64,000 nt of DNA from NCBI GenBank assembly GCA_963801475.1, contig CAWDEX010000001.1, positions 806,001 to 870,000 of the forward strand. The letters run 5' to 3'. The stretch is from DAOMFB01 sp963801475. GTDB lineage: Bacteria > Acidobacteriota > Thermoanaerobaculia > UBA5066. Each line of letters begins with the position of its first letter. Position 1 is the first letter of the stretch. Position numbers and translations under genes: made by a program. The notes beneath the pieces are model-generated. The model made no database searches and was not told the DNA's origin. It saw only the letters and a list, made by a program, of their open reading frames with translations. Positions 47,774 to 56,362 of the stretch are shown here, in pieces.

Positions 47774-50302
47774 ATGGGCCTCTCCGCGGGCACGAAGCTC
47801 GGCCCTTACGAGATCGTTGCCCCTCTCGGCGCCGGCGGGATGGGCGAGGTCTACCGGGCACGGGATACCCGGCTCGGTCGCGACGTCGCGATCAAGGTAG
47901 TCCACCCTCGCCTGGCTGCCGACCCCGAGCGGTTGTCGCGCTTCGAGAAGGAGGCCCGAGCCGCCGCCCAGCTCGACCACCCCAACATCCTCGTCGTTCA
48001 CGACGTCGGCACTCACGAGGGAAGCCCCTTCATCGTCTCGGAGCTGCTCCAAGGCGAAGCGCTCCGCGAAAAGCTTGGCGCTCCGCTGCCGCCGAAGAGA
48101 GCCGTCGACTACGCCATCCAGATTGCTCGCGGCCTTGCCGCGGCCCACGAGAAAGGGATCGTCCACCGCGACATCAAGCCCGAGAACGTCTTCGTCACGA
48201 AGGACGGGCACGTCAAGATCCTCGACTTCGGCATCGCAAAGCTTCTTCCGTCGTTCGAAGTCTCAGGCGTCGACACGGAAACGCCGACCGAGAGCGTCAC
48301 CCAGCCAGGCACGGCCGTTGGCACGGTGGCTTACATGTCCCCCGAGCAGATCCGCGGACAGCCGGTGGATGCGAGGACGGATCTCTTCTCGTTCGGCGTT
48401 GTCCTGTACGAGATGCTCTCCGGGAAGCGCCCCTTCCAGCGGGAGACGCCGGCCGAAACGATGACGGCGATCATCAGGGAGGAGCCTCCGGACCTCTCCG
48501 AGACCAACCGGGGCATTCCGGCGGCGCTCGAAAACGTCGTCCGGCACTGCCTCGAAAAGGATCTTGAGGGGCGCTTCCAGTCTGCCCGCGATGTTTCCTT
48601 CGCTCTCGAGACGCTGCCGGATCTTTCAGCCGTAAGAGAGTCCGCCCCGATGTCGCCCACAGGTGTCTGGCTGCATCGACACCGGAAGGCGCTCGCAATC
48701 GCGGTGACCGCTTTGGCCGTCGCTCTTGCCGGGGCGCTGATCGTCAGCCGGACGCGGTCGGCGGCGTCGAAGAGCCTGCCCAGCGTCCTCGCTCTGCCCT
48801 GCAAGGTCTACGGCGCGCCGGAGGTCGCATACCTGACGGACGCGGTCCCCGGCGCCATTTCGACCCTTCTCGCGGGCGTGCCCGGGATCGACACGAAGGT
48901 TCCCCCGAGCAGCATCGAGGTTGAGAGGCTCAAGGGGGACCTCGCGAAGATCGCCGGAGCCTTCCAGGTGAAGACCCTCCTTCTCACGACGATCACGGCA
49001 AACGGTGACCGGCTCGTGCTCAACGCCCAGGTCGTGGAGGCAGACACGCGAAAAGTCCGCTGGGGAAAGCAGTACGAGGGGCTCCGGCGGGATTTCAACG
49101 AGCTGGCCAGGCAAGCGGCGGAAGGCGTCCGTCAAGCGGTCAGCGCGGCGTCGGCTCCGGTCCCGACGGCGCCCAGCTCGGGCGAAGCCGAGCTGGCCTT
49201 CCGCGAGGGAAAGTACTTCCTGAACAACTACAGGAACCGTCTCCAGAAGGCTGATTTCGACCTGGCGCTGAAGTCATTTACGGCGGCGCTCGAAAGGGAT
49301 CCCTCGTTCGCGAGGGCCGCCGGGGAGATTGCCAGGCTCTATTTCGCTCGATACTTTACCGTGGCTGAAGGAGAGAAGGACGGAGAGCTTCGTAGAATCG
49401 AGTCATGGGCCCGCCGGGCCATTGATCTCGATCCCCGTTGCGGCGAGGCGTGGGACGCGCTGAGCTGGGTAGTGGCCTACGGGGGCGATTTCGGTGCGCA
49501 AGTCGAATACAGCTTGAAGGCTGTCCAATACGCTCCTCGGGATGCAGGGGCCCACATAGCTCTCGCAGCTGCGCTCGGCGGTCCGGGCTCCGATCTACTT
49601 TCGCTCGCCGCGGCCCGCCGCGCATGGGAGGTCGACCCTCTCCAGGTCGATGCGGCGGCTTTTGTCGCATTTGTTCTCCCAAAACTAGGGAAGCTACAGG
49701 AGGCCTTGCTCGCCATCGATCGGGCGCTCGCTCTTGAACCCGAATCGTCGATCTTTTTCCCATCCAAGAGCCGGATTCTCACGAAGCTCGGGCGCTTCGC
49801 GGAGGCTGCTGACCTTCTCCTGCGTTCGGAACCTCCGCCGACGGAGATCGATCGCTTTGAGATTTGGCGCCAGTCCCGGCTCGCGCTCGCTCTCGCGGAA
49901 GGTGACGCCGCCACGGTGAGAAGCCTGGAGGATTCGATCTTCAAGCTTGTCTCCGGGGAGCGGCGTGGCGTCTGCGTACCCTGCTATCTCGAACGCGCGT
50001 CAATCGTTCTTGCTCCGTGGCTTGCACACGTCGGGCGCAGAGACGACGCGCTCCGAATCCTCCTTCGCAGCGTCGAATTAGGCAACGTGCCTACCTATGA
50101 CTGGCTGGTCTCCGAACCTGACATTCAGCTGCTGCGTGCAGACCCTCGTTTCGCCAAAGTGCTCAACACCTCGCGGAACGGGGCCGCGATGGTGGCGAGG
50201 ATCCTCGGGCAGGCCCGCGCCCGCGGCGAGTTGCCGAAGTATCTGGAAACGCCGCTCGACGAGCTTCTCAAGCTGTTGAACGAAGAGGGAGCAAAGGGCT
50301 GA
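47774..50302 (+). CDS. Membrane Ser/Thr protein kinase with FlgO-like and TPR periplasmic domains
   Basis: 842 residues. N-terminal PknB-type kinase: GAGGMGEVYRARD (19-31), K41, HRDIKPEN (about 131), DFGIA, MSPEQIRGQ. One membrane helix at about 306-325 (LAIAVTALAVALAGALIV), then a domain resembling the FlgO/TolB-like N-domain (SVLALPCKVYG..., LLLTTITANGDRLVLNAQVV) and TPR repeats (LALKSFTAALERDPSFARAA, EALLAIDRALALEPESSIFF). It likely transmits a periplasmic signal to cytoplasmic phosphorylation. GGGGAGG precedes the ATG. The second half uses more A/T-ending codons than its surroundings. Confidence 0.93.
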   Translation: MGLSAGTKLGPYEIVAPLGAGGMGEVYRARDTRLGRDVAIKVVHPRLAADPERLSRFEKEARAAAQLDHPNILVVHDVGTHEGSPFIVSELLQGEALREKLGAPLPPKRAVDYAIQIARGLAAAHEKGIVHRDIKPENVFVTKDGHVKILDFGIAKLLPSFEVSGVDTETPTESVTQPGTAVGTVAYMSPEQIRGQPVDARTDLFSFGVVLYEMLSGKRPFQRETPAETMTAIIREEPPDLSETNRGIPAALENVVRHCLEKDLEGRFQSARDVSFALETLPDLSAVRESAPMSPTGVWLHRHRKALAIAVTALAVALAGALIVSRTRSAASKSLPSVLALPCKVYGAPEVAYLTDAVPGAISTLLAGVPGIDTKVPPSSIEVERLKGDLAKIAGAFQVKTLLLTTITANGDRLVLNAQVVEADTRKVRWGKQYEGLRRDFNELARQAAEGVRQAVSAASAPVPTAPSSGEAELAFREGKYFLNNYRNRLQKADFDLALKSFTAALERDPSFARAAGEIARLYFARYFTVAEGEKDGELRRIESWARRAIDLDPRCGEAWDALSWVVAYGGDFGAQVEYSLKAVQYAPRDAGAHIALAAALGGPGSDLLSLAAARRAWEVDPLQVDAAAFVAFVLPKLGKLQEALLAIDRALALEPESSIFFPSKSRILTKLGRFAEAADLLLRSEPPPTEIDRFEIWRQSRLALALAEGDAATVRSLEDSIFKLVSGERRGVCVPCYLERASIVLAPWLAHVGRRDDALRILLRSVELGNVPTYDWLVSEPDIQLLRADPRFAKVLNTSRNGAAMVARILGQARARGELPKYLETPLDELLKLLNEEGAKG

Positions 50303-50324
50303 TGGAACGGAGGCGCCCACGGAG

Positions 50325-50391
50325 CTGAAACCCGGCACCCTCCCCGGTCTCCTGCGAGGTCCTTGCTTCTCTCGGCGCGGGGGGAATGGCA
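50325..50391 (+). pseudogene. Fragment of a Ser/Thr kinase 5' end
   Basis: In one frame, 50356-50388 reads EVLASLGAGGM, the kinase glycine-loop start seen at 30704 (EVLSPLGAGGMG) and 47774 (EIVAPLGAGGMG). The preceding CTGAAACCCGGCACCCTCCC resembles the coding for the AGTKLGPY that comes before it, with indels. There is no start codon and the similarity stops after the ATG for Met, so this is a ~65-bp relic just after the intact kinase. Confidence 0.6.
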
Positions 50392-50437
50392 ACTGTATAA
50401 CGTCTTGTGATACGCTCTTCTCGAGAGGATCAGGCCG

Positions 50438-50704
50438 ATGAGCACTGCAATGGCCTTGAGGCTGGACGACCGAACGAGGCGGCAGATCGCCCGGCTGGCC
50501 GCCCGGCGCGGCACCACCCGGTCGGCTCTCGTCCGGGAAGCCATCACGGCCCTCGTCGAGAGAGAGGAGCGGCAGGCGGCCCTCCGGCCACACGATCTCG
50601 TCAAGGACCTGATCGGCTCGGTCCACGGGGGCGATCCGGACCGCTCCACCGACGTCGGCGGAAAGGTGCGACGAATGCTGAAGGCGCGCCGGGCGCGCCG
50701 ATGA
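50438..50704 (+). CDS. Ribbon-helix-helix (CopG/VapB-type) antitoxin
   Basis: 88 residues. N-terminal ribbon-helix-helix: MALRLDDRTRRQIARLAARR, then TTRSALVREAITALVEREER; the tail is basic (KVRRMLKARRARR) and would wrap the toxin. It binds DNA as an antitoxin and represses its own operon. Upstream, GTATAACGTCTTGTGATAC (about 50395-50413) offers short inverted arms and -10-like TATAAC, a plausible operator. Its stop overlaps the VapC start (ATGA). Confidence 0.85.
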   Translation: MSTAMALRLDDRTRRQIARLAARRGTTRSALVREAITALVEREERQAALRPHDLVKDLIGSVHGGDPDRSTDVGGKVRRMLKARRARR

Positions 50705-51105
50705 TCCTCGTCGACGCCGGGCCCCTTATCGCCCTCGTCGACGCCGACGACCGCCATCACGGGGCCTGCGCGAAGAGCTTCGCCGAGATGCGCGAGGCTC
50801 TCGGCACGATCTGGCCCGTCCTGACGGAGGCCCTGTACCAGGTGGGCGACGTCCGGGGCGGGCCGGCAGCTATCTGGAAGCTGATCGAACGGGGCGCGGT
50901 CCGGATTCTTGCGCTCGACGAGGAGGACGTCCCGCGGATTCGTGAACTGATGGATAAGTACGCCGATCTGCCAATGGACCTTGCCGATGCCGCTCTCGTC
51001 CGCGTCGCCGAACGCGATGGCTTCCGGACCGTCTTCACCCTCGATCGGCGCGACTTCAACGTCTACCGGCTGAAGGGCGGCCGGCGGCTCGCGATCCTTC
51101 CGTGA
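50701..51105 (+). CDS. PIN-domain ribonuclease toxin (VapC-like)
   Basis: 134 residues with PIN catalytic acids: D5 in MILVDAGPLIAL, E43 in PVLTEALY, D93/D96 in PMDLADAALV and D115 in FTLDRRDF. VapC toxins cleave tRNA or rRNA when antitoxin is lost. It overlaps the RHH antitoxin by 4 bases. Together they form a complete VapBC-type module immediately downstream of a kinase and its relic. Confidence 0.9.
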   Translation: MILVDAGPLIALVDADDRHHGACAKSFAEMREALGTIWPVLTEALYQVGDVRGGPAAIWKLIERGAVRILALDEEDVPRIRELMDKYADLPMDLADAALVRVAERDGFRTVFTLDRRDFNVYRLKGGRRLAILP

Positions 51106-51190
51106 CGGCCTCCAGGAAGACCCGGCGCCGGTTCACCTGCATCATGGGGAGCGCTGCGGCCCGGGCGGATATTCGGTTGAGGAGATTTCC

Positions 51191-51628
51191 ATGAGTGACC
51201 TGCTCAAGAAAGCCTCCCGCCCGGCCGTCTGCGTCGACGGGAAGGTGTCGGTCGAGGAGACTGTGCGCACGATGGTCGAGCGCCGGATCGGCGCCGTCGT
51301 CGTGACGGAGAAGGGACGCGTGGCCGGAATCTTCTCGGAGCGGGACCTGATGCAGCGGGTCGTCCTGAAGAAACTCGATCCGGCGAAGACGCCGGTCTCG
51401 AAGGTGATGACCGCGCCGGTCTTCAGCGCGTCCGTCGACGGCGACGAGGACGAGGCCGTGCAGGCGATGGTCGAGCGGCACATCCGGCACGTCCCGGTCG
51501 TCGACAAGAGACGGCGTCCCGTCGGGATGCTCTCGTTTCGCGACGTGATGCGCAGCCGGGTCGACGACCTGAAGCACGAGGTGCAGGCGCTCGAGGCCTA
51601 CCTCGGATACGACGGGGCTTCAGGCTGA
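51191..51628 (+). CDS. Two-CBS-domain protein
   Basis: 145 residues composed of two CBS repeats: CVDGKVSVEETVRTMVERRI (with GAVVVTEKGRVAGIFSERDL) and the second VMTAPVFSASVDGDEDEAV (with VPVVDKRRRPVGMLSFRDV). CBS pairs bind adenine nucleotides and sense energy charge; stand-alone ones regulate partners unknown here. GAGGAG lies upstream of the ATG. The last 9 bases overlap the convergent gene at 51620. Confidence 0.9.
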   Translation: MSDLLKKASRPAVCVDGKVSVEETVRTMVERRIGAVVVTEKGRVAGIFSERDLMQRVVLKKLDPAKTPVSKVMTAPVFSASVDGDEDEAVQAMVERHIRHVPVVDKRRRPVGMLSFRDVMRSRVDDLKHEVQALEAYLGYDGASG

Positions 51629-51988
51629 CGGGTTGACGTTCCTGGCCTGGCGATCGAGGCCATATCGCGCGCGCAGCGTCTTCGTCCGGAAGAGGAGCGC
51701 CGACAGCGCGGAGACGAGGGCGACGGCCGTCAGGATGGCCGCGAGGCGCACGAAAGGCCGCCCCTCGAGCTGCCGCTCCGAGACGAACCGCGCCATCGTC
51801 CGGAGCCACTCGAAGGCGCCGAGGACGAGGACGGCCTGGAGCGTCCGCGCGGCCCAGGGTTTCCGGACGGCCGTGAGGGCGAGGAGCCCGAGCATCGCGG
51901 CGCAGAGGACGAACTGTCCCGCGCGGAAGAAATGTGCCGCGAGGACGAGGATCGAGAGCCCGACCAGGAGGAGCGCGAGGAACGTCAC
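51620..51988 (-). CDS. Hypothetical membrane protein with three to four helices
   Basis: 122 residues: hydrophobic helices at about 2-20 (LALLLVGLSILVLAAHFF), 26-42, 49-62 and 80-100, with a basic C-terminus (LRARYGLDRQARNVNPSA). GTG 51986-51988 overlaps the stop of the upstream gene by 4 bases, so it is the second gene of a two-gene operon with the nitrous-oxide-stimulated-promoter-family protein. I do not recognise the family. Confidence 0.7.
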   Translation of the reverse strand: MTFLALLLVGLSILVLAAHFFRAGQFVLCAAMLGLLALTAVRKPWAARTLQAVLVLGAFEWLRTMARFVSERQLEGRPFVRLAAILTAVALVSALSALLFRTKTLRARYGLDRQARNVNPSA

Positions 51989-52350
51989 GTCCCCGCCCCC
52001 TGGGGAGCCGGCCTCTTCCGCGACGGCCGGTCGGGCGCCTTCCGCCGGCCGTCGATGACGTGCATCAGCGCGAGCCAGGGGTGGCGCCGGATCATCCGGG
52101 GCCCGGCGTAGCGCATGACGACGCGGGTCCGCTCCCGCATCGTCTGCTGGTAGCAGTGGATGGGGCAGTTGACGCAGGTCGGCTTCGTCTCGCCGTAGGG
52201 GCAGCGCTCCAGCCGCTGCCGGGCGTAGTCGCGAAGTTCGCGGCACTCCGCGCAGAGTCCGGCCGGAGATGCGTGGAGGTCCGAACAGTGGATGGCGATC
52301 ATCGCCTCGATCGTCTTCCACTCGCGGGCGGTCCGGCGGCTCCACTCCAT
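51985..52350 (-). CDS. Nitrous oxide-stimulated promoter family protein (small Cys-rich)
   Basis: 121 residues with the pattern MIAIHCSDLH, LCAECRELRDYARQRLERCP, CVNCPIHCY, and MRYAGPRMIRRHPWLALMHV, which I recognise as the family named after a nitrous-oxide-stimulated promoter. Six cysteines plus histidines suggest metal binding. Function unresolved. It is translationally coupled to the membrane protein downstream. Confidence 0.85.
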   Translation of the reverse strand: MEWSRRTAREWKTIEAMIAIHCSDLHASPAGLCAECRELRDYARQRLERCPYGETKPTCVNCPIHCYQQTMRERTRVVMRYAGPRMIRRHPWLALMHVIDGRRKAPDRPSRKRPAPQGAGT

Positions 52351-52422
52351 GACGCGCCGATTCTAGGGAGCCGCCCTTCCGGCCCGTATGACGGGCGTCA
52401 GGCGCGGTGCGAGATCAGCCCG

Positions 52423-52725
52423 TCAGTCCTTCGAGGGATGGCAGACGTCCTGGGGGTCGGTGACCATGCCGTCGGAGAGGAGCTCGGTCGTCTGCACGTG
52501 GACCACGACGAGCGTGCCGTCGTCCAGGTGGTGCTCGATGCCGCTGCGGCCGCAGTGAGAGCACGTGGAGACGGGGCCTTCGAGCGGGACGTCCATGCCG
52601 GGCGCCAGCTTCGCGAAGTTCTGCACGGTGACGATCCGCTCGCCGGGTCCGGTGCACTCGGGCGTCCGGTCGGGACAGTCGATCAGCTGGCAGATGAACC
52701 CCGTCTTTTTTACCGTGAGGGTCAT
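52423..52725 (-). CDS. Hypothetical small cysteine-containing protein
   Basis: 100 residues from ATG 52723-52725, chosen because AGGAG lies 6 bases upstream (a longer in-frame ATG at 52779 has none). It has cysteines at CQLIDCPDRTPEC, then VSTCSHCGRSGIEHHL and a final CHPSKD. The CxxC-HH region could bind zinc. No family recognised. It precedes, on the same strand order, nothing obviously related; the debranching enzyme gene lies about 100 bases upstream. Confidence 0.6.
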   Translation of the reverse strand: MTLTVKKTGFICQLIDCPDRTPECTGPGERIVTVQNFAKLAPGMDVPLEGPVSTCSHCGRSGIEHHLDDGTLVVVHVQTTELLSDGMVTDPQDVCHPSKD

Positions 52726-52824
52726 CGGCGTCTCCTGCCGCAGAGCGTAGGCCCTGATCGGTCGTGAATCGCTGATCAAGATGCACCATCGTTCCGGCGG
52801 AGGGCTGACGGGTGCCGCGACGTC

Positions 52825-54789
52825 TCAGGCCCCCGTGGTCCGCAGCGCGCGCAGGAGCTCGGCCACGCTCCACGCCTGCGCCGGACAACCTCCCGGACGG
52901 TGCGGCGCGTCGCCGTCGAAGAGCTCCGGGAGCTGGCCGGTCCCCTCGCCTTCGAGGAACGTCGCGAGCGGAACGAGAAGCTCCCGCGCCTGCCGGCGGC
53001 TCGCCGGACTCCGCCCGCGGACGCGGAGAAGGGCGTCGACGTAGGAGCCCATCAGCCAGGGCCACACGGTGCCCTGGTGATAGGCGCGATCACGCGCCTC
53101 GGGGTTTCCCTCGTAGCGTCCGACGTAGTGCGGGTCGGCCGGGGAGAGCGTCCGGAGGCCGAACGGCGTCAGGAGATCTCGCGTCACCACGTCGAAGACC
53201 TGCCGCGCCTTCTTCTCGTCGAGCATCGAGTGGGGAAGCGATACCGCGAAGATCTGGTTCGGGCGGATCGACGGGTCGCGCCCGTTTTCGTCCACGGTGT
53301 CGCAGAGGCAGCCGGCCTCCTCGTTCCAGAACCTGCGGAGGAAGCTCTCCTTCGTCCGCTCCGCGAGGAGGGCCAGCCGTCCCGCGCGTTCGGAATCGCC
53401 GAAACGTCCGGCGAAGTTCTCGAGCGTCTTTGAGGCGTTGAACCAGAGCGCCTGGATCTCGACCGCCTGTCCGCGCCGCGGGGTGACGGCCTCGCCGCCG
53501 ACCCGTGCGTCCATCCAGGTGAGCGCGACGTCCGGCGCGCCTGCCGACAGCAGGCCCGCGTCGTCGGCGCGGATGCCGAAGCGCGTCCCGGCCGTGTAGG
53601 CCCCGGCGACTCCGAGGAGCGTGTCCCAGAGGCGTTCGCGGACCCACGCCGCGTTGCCGGTGGCGTCGACGTAACGCCGGACGGCCTCGACGAACCAGAG
53701 CGACGCGTCGACCGCGCCGTATTCGGCCGGGCCGCCGCCGTCGGGGAAGCGGTTCGGCAGGAGGCCCTCCTCGACGTGTCGGGCGAAGGCGAGGAGGACC
53801 CGTCGGGCCTTGTCCGGCCGTCCCGTCGCCCGCGTCAGCCCGTCGAGGCCGATCATCGCGTCGCGTCCCCAGTCTGCGAACCACGGGTAGCCGGCGATCA
53901 CGCTGGCCAGGCCGTCCCGCGCGACGAGGAACTGGTCCGCGGCCCCCGTCAGGAGCCGAACGGCGCGGTCGGCGGAGCGGGCCTCCGCGCCGAGCGCGAG
54001 GCGGCGGGCCAGCTCGCTCCCGCGGAGGCGGTGCACGTCGGGCGCGGCGCGCCGGCGCGTGGACGCGATGACCGTCGCCTCCGGGCTCTCTCCCGCGCCG
54101 AGCTCGAACCGGAGCCTGAAAGGCTGGAAGAGGTCTTCCGCGAAGTCGTAGCCGCGCCGGCGCTCCACGTCGTACTCCAGCCGGCGGTACCAGTGTCCCG
54201 TCAGCGAAACGTCGCCGTTGTGGGCGACGTGGAGAACGGGGAGGCCGGGATACGGAGCGACGCTTGCCATTCCCGGATCAACGGCGACGCCCGGGTCGAG
54301 GGCGGCGTTTTCCCGGGTCAGCGCATGGTGGTCGCGGAAGGCGACGAGCGGGAGGACCTCGAGGGAGGCGGCACCGGCGCCGAGGAGCCGGTACGTGACG
54401 ACGATCGTGCTCTCGCCGCGGACCATGAAGAGCGACTTCTCGAGGCGGAGCCCGCCGGCCTCGAAGACCCAGACGGGAAAGGGATCGAGGCGAAACTCGG
54501 CGAGGAAGCGGTATCCGTCCGGGTGGTGCGCGTCCCGGTAGCGGTTCGTCGACAGGGCGAAACGCTCTCCGGAGACGACGAGCGTCTCCTCGAGCTTCGA
54601 GAGGAGCACCGCACGGGCGACGGGAGGCCGCGTGGCGGCGACGAGGAGGCCGTGGTACCGGCGGGTGTTCATCCCGCAGAGCGTCGACGACGCGTATCCG
54701 CCGAGTCCGTCCGTCTCGAGCCACTCGCGGCCTCCTGCGGCCGCGAGGTCGCGGCAGACGTCCGGCCCGAAGACGAGGAGCGGTTTCAT
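52825..54789 (-). CDS. Glycogen debranching enzyme / amylo-alpha-1,6-glucosidase
   Basis: 654 residues of the archaeal/bacterial debranching type. The N-terminal beta domain (EWLETDGLGGYASSTLCGMN, with TRRYHGLLVAA) is followed by the (alpha/alpha)6 barrel: GYPWFADWGRDAMIGLDGLT and HQGTVWPWLMGSYVDAL hold the conserved acidic and aromatic residues of the active site. It would hydrolyse alpha-1,6 branches of glycogen-like storage glucan. It is divergent from gntR; no other glycogen gene is in the window. Confidence 0.92.
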   Translation of the reverse strand: MKPLLVFGPDVCRDLAAAGGREWLETDGLGGYASSTLCGMNTRRYHGLLVAATRPPVARAVLLSKLEETLVVSGERFALSTNRYRDAHHPDGYRFLAEFRLDPFPVWVFEAGGLRLEKSLFMVRGESTIVVTYRLLGAGAASLEVLPLVAFRDHHALTRENAALDPGVAVDPGMASVAPYPGLPVLHVAHNGDVSLTGHWYRRLEYDVERRRGYDFAEDLFQPFRLRFELGAGESPEATVIASTRRRAAPDVHRLRGSELARRLALGAEARSADRAVRLLTGAADQFLVARDGLASVIAGYPWFADWGRDAMIGLDGLTRATGRPDKARRVLLAFARHVEEGLLPNRFPDGGGPAEYGAVDASLWFVEAVRRYVDATGNAAWVRERLWDTLLGVAGAYTAGTRFGIRADDAGLLSAGAPDVALTWMDARVGGEAVTPRRGQAVEIQALWFNASKTLENFAGRFGDSERAGRLALLAERTKESFLRRFWNEEAGCLCDTVDENGRDPSIRPNQIFAVSLPHSMLDEKKARQVFDVVTRDLLTPFGLRTLSPADPHYVGRYEGNPEARDRAYHQGTVWPWLMGSYVDALLRVRGRSPASRRQARELLVPLATFLEGEGTGQLPELFDGDAPHRPGGCPAQAWSVAELLRALRTTGA

Positions 54790-54859
54790 GGAGCCGCCTT
54801 CGGATTCCCGCCCATCCGGAACAGTTTGACGCCCGGACCGGTCCGGCGGAAGAAGGCCC

Positions 54860-54916
54860 TTGACGGGAGGAGGGATAAGTCCTATATTGCTATTGTCCTA
54901 GTTGATTAGGACAATA
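54860..54916 (+). promoter_or_regulatory. gntR promoter with a 10-bp-arm palindromic operator
   Basis: -35 TTGACG (54860-54865), 17-base spacer, -10 TATATT (54883-54888). Directly after, TATTGTCCTA-GTTGAT-TAGGACAATA (54891-54916) is a perfect inverted repeat with 10-bp arms covering the transcription start and the only AGGA before the GTG at 54921. This is a textbook autoregulatory site for a GntR-family repressor. Confidence 0.82.
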
Positions 54917-54920
54917 ACCC

Positions 54921-55316
54921 GTGACCGAGACGCCCCCGTTCCGCCTCGACGCCGGCTCCGGCGTCCCGTTCTACCGGCAGATCATCGACCAGGTGGTCCT
55001 CGCCGTGGCCGACGGGCGCCTTGCGCCGGGGGCCCAGCTCCCGACGGTCCGCCAGCTCGCCGTGGACCTCTCGGTCAACCTGAACACGGTCGCCCGCGCC
55101 TACAAGGAGATGGAGATCCGCGGCCTCGTCGCGACGCAGCAGGGGACGGGGACGTTCGTGGCCCACCGCAAGCCGGAGAGGAAGAGCGCGGAGCGCCGGC
55201 GGGCGCTCGAGCAGCTCGTGGAGCGCTTCCTCTCGCTGGCGAGCGCCCGGGGGTTCCATCCGCAGGAATGCGTCGACGCCATCCTCGAACGGACGGGCGC
55301 GGCGCCGAGGAGGTAG
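54921..55316 (+). CDS. GntR-family (YtrA-like) transcriptional repressor
   Basis: 131 residues. Winged helix: VPFYRQIIDQVVLAVADGRL, then LPTVRQLAVDLSVNLNTVAR and the wing LVATQQGTGTFVA. The C-terminal helical tail is short (about 50 residues), as in YtrA-type GntR proteins that control membrane or transport genes rather than bind sugars. Its GTG start is 4 bases after the perfect palindrome (54891-54916). The SPFH gene begins 4 bases after its stop, so both form one operon. Confidence 0.9.
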   Translation: MTETPPFRLDAGSGVPFYRQIIDQVVLAVADGRLAPGAQLPTVRQLAVDLSVNLNTVARAYKEMEIRGLVATQQGTGTFVAHRKPERKSAERRRALEQLVERFLSLASARGFHPQECVDAILERTGAAPRR

Positions 55317-55320
55317 TTCC

Positions 55321-56316
55321 ATGGTCCCGATCACGATCGCCCGCAAGTCGGACCGCTCCCCGAAACCGGAGCCCGCTCCCCGGGCGGAATCGACCGGCGC
55401 CGGCTCGGACAAGAGACGAAAGGCCCGGGAGGATTCGCTGGAGCTCCGCCGCTTCGTGAGCGGCGTCGGCGTGGCGGCGCTCGTCGTCCTCGTCGCCGCC
55501 GGCGGCGCGGCGACCGCCGTCACCGGGCGGGAAGCGCCGATCGCGGCGGGGATTGTCCTCGGTCTCCTCGCCCTCTTCTCGCTCAAGGTGGCCACGCAGT
55601 GGGAGCGGGCGGTCGTCCTCCGCTTCGGGAGGTTCCGCGCCCTCAAGGGCCCCGGGCTCTTCGCCGTCGTCCCGGTCGTCGACGTCGTCTCGCAGATCGT
55701 CGACCAGCGCCTCCGCGTGACCGACGTGACCGCGGAATCGGCCCTCACGAGGGACACGGTCCCGGTGAACGTCGACGCCATCGTCTTCTGGACCGTCTGG
55801 GACGCGAAGAAGTCGGTCCTCGAGGTGTCCGACTACTTCGACGCCGTCTGGTTCTCCGCGCAGACGGCCCTTCGCGAGGCGATCGGCCGCCACCAGCTCG
55901 CCGAGATGATCACGGAGCGCGACAAGCTGGGGAAGCAGCTGCAATCCATCCTGGACGAGAAGACGAACCCCTGGGGGATCACCGTCCAGTCGGTGGAGAT
56001 CCGCGACGTGCGGATTCCCGCCGAGCTGGAGGACGCGATGTCACGCCAGGCGCAGGCCGAACGCGAGCGGCAGGCCCGGATCATCCTCGGCACGGCCGAG
56101 ACGGAGATCGCCGACCGCTTCGTGAAGGCGGGTGACGCCTACCGTGACCGCCCTCTCGCCCTCCACCTCCGCGCGATGAACATGCTCTATGAGGCGATCA
56201 AGGAGAAGGGCTCCATGGTCATCGTCCCGTCGAGCGCCGTCGAGACGATGGGACTCGGCGGCCTCGCGGGGATCAGCTCCCTCGCCAGGGGAGCGGAGCC
56301 GCCTCCCGCGACCTGA
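55321..56316 (+). CDS. SPFH/stomatin-like (slipin) membrane protein
   Basis: 331 residues. A charged N-terminus, two hydrophobic segments (about 46-64 and 72-88), then an SPFH domain: VATQWERAVVLRFGRFRALK, GPGLFAVVPVVD, VDQRLRVTDV, and DAIVFWTVWDAKKSVLEVSD. A C-terminal coiled-coil/helical tail (SRQAQAERERQARIILGTAE) follows. Slipins form membrane scaffolds with roles in protein quality control and membrane stress; usually a NfeD protease partner is adjacent, but none is seen. Co-transcribed with gntR and therefore under its palindrome. Confidence 0.92.
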   Translation: MVPITIARKSDRSPKPEPAPRAESTGAGSDKRRKAREDSLELRRFVSGVGVAALVVLVAAGGAATAVTGREAPIAAGIVLGLLALFSLKVATQWERAVVLRFGRFRALKGPGLFAVVPVVDVVSQIVDQRLRVTDVTAESALTRDTVPVNVDAIVFWTVWDAKKSVLEVSDYFDAVWFSAQTALREAIGRHQLAEMITERDKLGKQLQSILDEKTNPWGITVQSVEIRDVRIPAELEDAMSRQAQAERERQARIILGTAETEIADRFVKAGDAYRDRPLALHLRAMNMLYEAIKEKGSMVIVPSSAVETMGLGGLAGISSLARGAEPPPAT

Positions 56317-56362
56317 GATCGCCACTTGACGCCGGGGCGCGGCGAGGATACGAACGGGCCAG

